From contig CAJJDP010000004.1 of assembly GCA_905182995.1 (NCBI GenBank), positions 186,001 to 250,000 on the forward strand: a stretch of 64,000 nucleotides of DNA, given 5' to 3'. The notes under the pieces were generated by a model. The model saw only the letters and a program-made list of their open reading frames with translations. It was not told the DNA's origin and ran no database searches. Below are positions 57,197 to 64,000 of this stretch, piece after piece; within the stretch, counting starts at the first letter, position 1, and every line of letters starts with the position of its first letter. The stretch is from Paramecium octaurelia. Its lineage: Eukaryota > Ciliophora > Oligohymenophorea > Peniculida > Parameciidae. A program made the translations under genes and the position numbers.

Positions 57197-59991
57197 ATGT
57201 TATTATTAATTGTGAGTGTGGCTGGAATTATTTTTAATAATGTTCTTGCTTTACACTAATATCAAGCAGGAGTACACGATTGGAATAAGCGACTCTTTGG
57301 TGAGTTAAAATACATTCAAGTCTAAGATTAAACAATATTTTACTAAAACACGAACAATCAAAATGGAATTATTGATAAATCTACAGGTTTTCTGAATTCT
57401 CATAAATTTAGGCCAAGTCAATTCGAGAAACACTTATACTATGTGTGATTCTTATAATTATGTCACTTATGAGCCAAACTAATAGATAATACAATTATTT
57501 AATGAAGGATATTCAGTGTTAGCCGAAGAGGAGATTAGCGACAATATTGACCATTGTTTAATAGGATTAAACGGAGAATTTATAATTATTTATGGAAAAA
57601 CTATCTTCTCTACATTTAACAACAAATTCACTGAGAAGTATTTATCTATGAGATGATTTTAGGGTTGATCATTAAATAATACATGCAGGATATATTTTTG
57701 ATGTTCCAGTGGTTGTTTTACAAAAATAAAATGAAATTTGCATCTATCAAATTAGAGAATCAATAACACTAAATTACTGTGTAGAAAGTTTGAATGATGG
57801 TAAAATTCATGAATTTGGCAACACCCTCATCTATTAAGATGCTAAATTTGCATATCAACTAAAAGAAAAATCAGCAAAGCTTTTAAACTTTGAAATTATA
57901 AAGAAAGTAGATAAATTCGTTGGATATTCATAAACTTTGGTAATTACTGAGAAATCAAAGAAACAAATAGTGAATTTAGATGGACAAGTTGAATATGAAT
58001 TAAGTTAAGATGAATTTGTTATATAGAATCTTGAGAATCAAAAATATTACTATATCTTAAAATAGATAAATAATGAATTGAAGATTGTTTCTTACGACAG
58101 AGATACAAAATAAACTCATTCAGAAGTAATTGAATTATAAACAAATTAACTTATACTGAATGCTTTTTTGATTGATTAAAATAAAAGATAGTTCTTAATT
58201 TAGTATTAGGATTTACAAACAGTTTTAGTTGATAATAAAGGAGTAAGATGGACTACTGAATAATCATTAATTAGTATTGACACAGTTTTTTATGAAAAGT
58301 ATGAGAATTAAGAATAGACACATAAAAACTCATATTATGAATCACTTGAGAAACATGGAACGAACAATCCTTTATATTTAATATAAAATTTTATTTCAAG
58401 AGTTTTGAATGAAGTAAAAGATCTATAAGAAGTTGTAACCCACTTTATTGATAATTTGGGCAAGGAAAAAGTATAAACAAGAGAAATGGAATAAACATAT
58501 GGATTGAAGTAGAAGGTATACTTCTTGACTACCTATGGAACCTTATTATGCTATGATACTTAAGAATTATCTTTGTTAATTAAATTACAAATTAATAACT
58601 AAGATAAGAGCTTTAGATTGGTTGCACACCATTAAATAGAGTAATATATTCTGTGATAATTTAGTTCCAATTTAATCACTCATTTTGATAACAATGATGC
58701 ACAACCAACCCATGTGTTATTTTACTATTCAAAAGAGAAATCAAGATTAAATACATTTATATTAGACTTACAACATGGAATAATCTAATAAGTGGCCTCA
58801 CAGTCCTCAAAGAACATAGTATGGACACTTCCCTACAGAGTTGAAGGCGGACCTGGATAACATCACAACATTGTTATTCTTATAGATGAAGAAAACAATA
58901 TATTCACATATCCAAAAAATGATTCCATTAATACAAAGGAGATTATCTTATATAGAAATGACAATGGTGTCTTAAGAGGATATAGACTATTCAAAAATGA
59001 ATTAGTGAACCTATGGACAATTAATATGAAAGATGAAATTTTAATAATCAGATCCTCTTATCATGTGGGAGAAGAAAACCCAAGAGTTGCTATTTGGGAT
59101 GATAGAAAAGTCATATATAAATTGATTGATCACTCTAATTTTGCAATATTAACTTCAGATGGGGATAAACTTAAATTATTTATTATCAATGCTAAGACAG
59201 GCAAGATAATATATTAAAGTGTCTAGAGTGAGGCTGATTTTAATTAACCAATCAATTTAGTATTTGATGAACACCAAGTTTTTGTTACTTATTATAACAA
59301 AGCATAAATGATGTTTGAAATTTGGACTGTCGAGATCTATCATGCAAAAATTGAGGTTTCATTTATCAAAATGTTGGAAAACTATTACTTTACCAAAACA
59401 CCAATCATAACAAACTACTATAAGGCTGACTTTGAAGCATTCTTCTTATAATAAGTTTATGGATATCCTTTTGGAATCAAATATCTTGGAATGTCCAGAA
59501 CTCAAAAATCATTGACAAAGAAAAATTTATTGATCATAACAACTTCTGGATAATTGCATTCTTTAGATAGAAATTTAGTTTCTACTAGAAGAAGGGAAAA
59601 GGCAGATCAACCAATATTAGAATATTCATTGTAATCAGCAGAGCTTCCTCCATATTAATATTAATTACCCATAAACTTCTAAAACATGCTTTCATATCAT
59701 TAAACAGTATTTTAACTATTAATTTTAGTTCGATATTGAGAAGTTTTCAATCGAATCCACAAATTTAGAATCGTCAGCATTATTATTGGTATATGGCTCT
59801 GATATTTTCTTTACAAGAATAGCTCCAGACAAAGTATGATATAATTGTAATTTTAGACTTATGATATGTTGTTGGATAATTTCAACTACAATGCCCTTAT
59901 AGCAACAACAGTTTTGATATTAGTTGCCACAAAAGTGTTATCAAAATTAGTGAAATCAAGTAAATAGGTTAAATAATTTTATCTAAATTGA
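57197..59991 (+). CDS. EMC1: ER membrane protein complex subunit 1
   Basis: Introns of 25, 25, 24, 22 and 23 nt give 891 residues (animal EMC1 is about 990). The start is a signal peptide (LLLIVSVAGIIFNNVLALHQ), then GVHDWNKRLFGELKYI as in EMC1, beta-propeller repeats, and the C-terminal EMC1 domain: YPFGIKYLGMSRTQKSLTKK, LLIITTSGQLHSLDRNLVST, NFQNMLSYHQTV, LLLVYGSDIFFTRIAPDKTY and a final membrane span YNALIATTVLILVATKVL. EMC1 is the luminal scaffold of the complex that inserts membrane proteins into the ER. Confidence 0.95.
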
Positions 59992-60185
59992 AATATTGTA
60001 TAATATTTTCATTAGTAAATATATATATATATATAAGTTATTAATTAATCATTATCATTTGGAATTGCCTTTCACCTTTAATAAATATGTCAATGTTTTA
60101 GACTAAAAGACTTTTTTTTAATCCCATGTGTCGGAAATAATATTGGATTAATACTGGTTTAATAATATATTTATTTATAATTATA

Positions 60186-60698
60186 ATGGGCAGAAAGAAA
60201 ATTCCAATAGCTAAAATTGAAGACAGACAATAAAGAAATGTAAGTTCTTAAACGTAGAATAGATTACATTTCACAAAAGAAAGATAGGATTACTGAAGAA
60301 AGCATACGAGTTGGCTTCTTTGTGTGGTGTGTAGATTTATATGGTTTTCAATGATTTATGTAAGAAATAAGCTATTCTTCATTATTTTAGAGGGGAATGC
60401 CATTCATTTTAGAACTGAGGAGTTAAATTAGATAGAAAACAATGAAAAGAAGAAGTATTTATTGACTCCAAAGGATGTATATAATTCATTTCTACACCAG
60501 TACCCAAAATTCATTACTCGATCAAAGACTAAAGTTAATGCCCAGCTTAAAGATCTGCCTATCACTCCGTTAAAATTAATCACAGACCTTATGATAAACG
60601 AGGAGCCATTATATTCTCGATATTCAGTTATAAGTAGACAATTTTTCCCAATACCTCCGCCGAAAAGCAATAAACCTAAGAATGAAAATAACACATGA
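60186..60698 (+). CDS. MADS-box protein (SRF/MEF2 class)
   Basis: Introns of 23 and 31 nt give 152 residues. The N-terminus MGRKKIPIAKIEDRQQRN is joined by the first intron to ITFHKRKIGLLKKAYELASL and CGVQIYMVFNDLQGNAIHF: a full MADS box. The remainder is a short Pro/Lys-rich tail (ITRSKTKVNAQLKDLPITP, FFPIPPPKSN). MADS proteins bind CArG-type DNA as dimers. The 31-nt intron is required for the NDLQGNA reading. Confidence 0.95.
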
Positions 60699-60727
60699 AT
60701 AATAACTATTTAATTTGAATTATAATA

Positions 60728-61604
60728 ATGAATCGAACATAATGCAAATGCGATGAGAATCTCAAGAAGGACTTTGAAAACTGTTCTCAATCCTTGGAAT
60801 GGCTGAAGATTCATTATGACATCAAAAAATTAGATAACATGCGAAATGATTACTAATAATTATGTAAAATAGAGATTGCCGATTAATAGTAATGGATAAC
60901 TAAACAACGTAAGTAAATAGAAAGGGATTTGATGAGAACATTTCCAAATGAACCATTCTTTTAATAAAAGCAAGGAAAGGAGGCCTTGCAACGATTACTC
61001 TATACTATTGCAATTTATGACATGGGTGTTGGATATGTGCAGGGAATGAATTTCTTGGCAGGCGCTCTACTATATCATAGCGAAGAATGCGTAGCCTTCT
61101 GGAATTATGTGACATTATATGAGCGATTATAGTTGAGAGACATTTATTTGGAGAGTAGTCTATAATCATAAGATAGACCTTCCTGGGTTATCAAAGCACA
61201 TATAAATAGTGTAATTGTTATGTATGAGCCAACAAAGAAAACTCTATGACTTGTTTCTGAAAAACAATGTTTAATTTGAAAATTTTTGCATACCTTGGTT
61301 TTTGTCAATGTTAGCCATGGTAATACCAATAAGATCTTATGTAAGAATGTTATCCAATTAGAATTTAGTTATGAAACCAATGATTTTAAGTAGATGGATA
61401 TTTATTTATAAGTTAATTCTCTCCTATTTATAAAATTGTGAATTAAATTGTGAGGGGCCTGAATTATTGATGGAATTGACAAGTCAAACCCATAAATGGA
61501 ATCAATGCATACCTTTAGCTCACAATTTGAATTTAGACAAAAAGTTTATAGATTTAATGTTAGAGTCATTTGATTAAGATAAATAAACATTTTTAATTAA
61601 GTGA
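60728..61604 (+). CDS. TBC-domain (Rab GTPase-activating) protein
   Basis: A 22-nt intron gives 284 residues. The TBC core is visible: WITKQRKQIERDLMRTFPNE (the R of the IxxDxxRTFP motif), MGVGYVQGMNFLAGALLYHS (the YxQGMN element with the catalytic Gln), ECVAFWNYV, LPGLSKHI and FCIPWFLSMLAMVIPIRSY. It should stimulate GTP hydrolysis on a Rab; the Rab2-like gene in the window is a candidate class only. A 20-nt intron at the stop would extend the C-terminus to 61852 with a coiled coil (NEQIQKQDNQIFKQIIQ). It starts 29 nt after the MADS-box stop. Confidence 0.85.
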
Positions 61605-62164
61605 TTTTATAGAATTAGAGAAACATCAACCTTCCTTTCATTCTAATATCAATAATATAACAATTCTTTTTGGATTTAGCCGACTTGTTTTTAGGATAGA
61701 TATAGTCAAAGATTAAATCAAATGAACAAATTTAAAAATAGGATAATCAAATATTCAAACAAATAATTCAGCTTAAGTAATTGTAATTTCAATCTATATT
61801 TTATTTAATATGTTTAAGAGTGTACTTTTTAATGTTTCTACTTAATCAATGAATACCATTCAGGATGCTTCTGAGAAATATCCAAAAAATCCTAATTTTT
61901 AAAAGTCTAAAAACAATAAATCATTTAAAAAATTGGTCATTAATTTAATATTAAAATTTTTCTTAACAACTGACAGTTTATAAATTTTATAAATATAAAT
62001 TGAAAATAATATTTCAAGTTAGACAACATTTTTATTAAATCTAATTATAATATGATTGAAACAGAGGTTATTGGGTAGTCTAGTATCAAATTTGTGCTTT
62101 CTTTTTATTGATATACATTTAAACTAGTTAATGCATTATAATTGAAAATTAAAATTAAGTATTA
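61605..62164. other. Intergenic region, possible TBC extension
   Basis: The first 250 bases may encode a C-terminal extension of the TBC protein through a 20-nt intron; the rest is AT-rich with no supported gene and should carry the RCC1-gene promoter. Confidence 0.4.
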
Positions 62165-63721
62165 ATGTAAAGTGAATAATTGAGTGAACAAAAACTTTAC
62201 GCCTGGGGTAGTTCTGAATGTGATCAATTCTTGGCAAAAGATGAAGATGACGAAGAATTATATGAGGTTAAGAGGCCATATCACTTAAAAGAATTGAGCA
62301 ATTTATCAATTGTACAAATAGCATGTGGAGGGATGCACGCTTTAATTTTAACATCGCAAGGAAAGGTAATTACTTAGATCATTCTTTCAGGTGTATTCGT
62401 TTGGATGCGACGATAAAGGAGTTTTGGGAAGACCCTAAGTGGAAGGCCAGGATGCAAGGTTACCAGACTTAATCACTGATTTACCTCCTGTGAATATGAT
62501 AGCTTGTGGAAGTTCTCATTCGATAGCAGCCAATTCTTAGGGTTTAGTGTACTTCTGGGGATTTTATGCGAATACTCACGGTCCAATAGGTGATGCAGTA
62601 GCGAGACCTAAAAAAGTGGATAATATTACAAATGGAATCAAGAAAATACTTTGCGGTTAGAACCATACCATGGTGTTGCTAGATAATTTTAAAGTAAGCA
62701 GTTGGAATGAATGAATAGTTACTTACTTGGGGAGATGCAGAAACCTTAGTGATAGGAAGGAAAAGTGAGACCAGGAGATCTGTGATTTAAAATTTAAATC
62801 CACAGCCTATAAAAATGAAGAGACCAATAATAGATATATTTACAGGAGCTTCGCATGCTTTTGTAAAGGTATTACTAAAGGATAACAAGCCAGGTATATA
62901 TGGATGGGGACTAAACAATTACGGGCAATTGGGTATAGGAAATCAAGAAAATTAATAACTCCCGTATTTGGTCGAGTATTTTGAGAATATGGACATTGTG
63001 GATATGGTTGGTGGAGAACATCATACGATTGCATTAGATTTCGAAGGAAATGTTTACTCTTTTGGAAGAAATGATGATGGCTAATTAGGTTTAGGAGAGC
63101 AATTGAATGAAAATTTAAGGATTGAGGCAGAGAAGCAAAAGGTATTAGAGGAAGAACTGTATTAGCAATAGTAGGTGAATAGAAAAAAAACAAGTAAAAA
63201 GAATAAATAAGGAGATTTATTTGAAGTCTAAAGATCTTAGAAGGTTATTGGATATGAATTCATTACATCTCCTTAAATGATTAGTAATATACCAAAGATG
63301 CAATCTATTTTTGCTTCAATGCATTATAATTATGCTATTTCTCAATAGAAGTAAATATTTTCTTGGGGGAATGGTTAGAGTTATGTGTTAGGGACTAGAA
63401 ATGAAAACAGTCAATTTTAGCCAAAAGAGGTACTAATATATTGTTATGATTTAGGTAACAGCAATCTTTAAAAATGAAAAACTGTTATAAATTTCCCTTG
63501 GTGCAAGTCATGTAATCGCATTGACTTCAGCTGATCAAACTTTTCAACTTCCAATGGTGGATCAATAACTCTTGTAAATAAATTACCCAAAATCAAAATT
63601 GAAAAAAGGTCAGAAAAGTAACAGTAGAGAAATGAGCAGAGAGAAAAGTATTTCAATGAAAAGGAGTGTTTAGAAATTTGATGATAGCTTAATTCCTGTA
63701 AAAGATTTAAGAATTGATTGA
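62165..63721 (+). CDS. RCC1-repeat protein
   Basis: Three 25-nt introns give 493 residues. RCC1 blades are clear: LYAWGSSECDQF, IACGGMHALILTSQGKVYSF, GCDDKGVLGR, ACGSSHSIAANSQGLVYFWG, CGQNHTMVLLDN, GIYGWGLNNYGQLGIGN, VGGEHHTIALDFEGNVYSFG, RNDDGQLGLGEQL, QIFSWGNGQSYVLGTRNE and SLGASHVIALTS. A charged insertion (AEKQKVLEEELYQQQVNRKK) interrupts the propeller. The tail is basic and Ser-rich (SREMSREKSISMKRSVQK). RCC1 folds act as exchange factors or scaffolds; which one cannot be told. Confidence 0.93.
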
Positions 63722-63744
63722 CATATATATTATTATCAATTGTA

Positions 63745-64000
63745 TCATTACTGCTCTCCTTTTTTTCTTCTGCTAAGATGAGCTTAGTTTAATGGATCAT
63801 TTTTTAAATCAATGTGCCGATGGTCTATGAATTTATTAGCAATATCATCAATTTTTTTGGTTTTGGCTCTCTGTAATACATTTTACTTTTATTATTCCTG
63901 TAGTATTATTCTCTGAACAAATTCCTTTTGCTTCTATTCTCTTTCTAGTTTCTATCTATTTAAAAAGAATTCATAATTTTCTAGTTCTTCTGATAACCCT
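63745..64000 (-). CDS. Coiled-coil protein, 5'-partial (C-terminal end)
   Basis: The start lies beyond the window. The frame reads LSEELENYEFFLNRQKLERE, EFVQRIILQEQQKQ, then AKTKKIDDIANKFIDHRHID and LNQAHLSRRKKR, ending near a TGA at 63745-63747 that needs a frame change. Highly charged helix, no motif. Convergent with the RCC1 gene. Confidence 0.55.

Noticed and set aside
61605..61852. Independent small gene after the TBC stop
   Set aside because: The frame lacks its own ATG and fits better as a possible spliced extension of the TBC protein.

Overview
The window reads as ciliate macronuclear (somatic) DNA, most like Paramecium. It is very AT-rich. Long reading frames contain many in-frame TAA and TAG codons at positions where conserved proteins carry glutamine, and they end only at TGA, so the nuclear code is ciliate. 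Conserved genes are interrupted by introns of about 20-32 nt (GTA...TAG or AAG), which is the Paramecium size class. Standard-code translation chops nearly every gene here. For most CDS calls below I joined exons by hand and checked that (span minus introns) is a multiple of three.

Layout, left to right. 1-9.9 kb: end of a phosphatidylinositol-phosphate kinase, a small gene with a probable homopolymer frameshift, a membrane protein, a UBE2D-type E2, a mitochondrial carrier, a Rab GTPase, an Alba protein with a long Arg-Asp-Asn tail, a P-loop protein and two small genes. 10-17.6 kb: a RING protein, an ULK/ATG1-like kinase, and uncharacterised genes including one member of a two-gene family. 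17.8-23.1 kb: an exact 1,375-bp duplication split by a single N (an assembly artefact), a CRAL-TRIO protein with a prion-like tail, and an RBR ubiquitin ligase. 23.1-31.3 kb: a coiled-coil protein and an intronless 1,970-residue cysteine-rich membrane protein. 31.7-46 kb: kelch, TMX2-like, armadillo, UBA/UBX and copper-transporter genes among unknowns. 47-64 kb: a PI 4-kinase, the second family member, a zinc-finger AGC kinase of the MAST/IRE type, FRA10AC1, EMC1, a MADS-box protein, a TBC (Rab-GAP) protein, an RCC1-repeat protein and the end of a coiled-coil gene.

This is a housekeeping and signalling landscape, not an operon or a mobile island. Themes recur: phosphoinositide metabolism and lipid binding (PIP kinase, PI 4-kinase, CRAL-TRIO, possible PX), vesicle traffic (Rab, TBC), ubiquitin (E2, RBR, RING, UBX) and ER biogenesis (EMC1, TMX2). 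Genes lie on both strands with very short spacers (17, 19, 26, 29 and 31 nt, and one pair of abutting convergent stops). I saw no tRNA, rRNA, CRISPR, transposon or telomere. The most interesting items are the ciliate-type two-gene family with no fold I recognise, the giant cysteine-rich surface protein, the Alba-RDN fusion and the CRAL-TRIO/prion-like fusion. Several junctions look like sequence errors or odd introns and are flagged.
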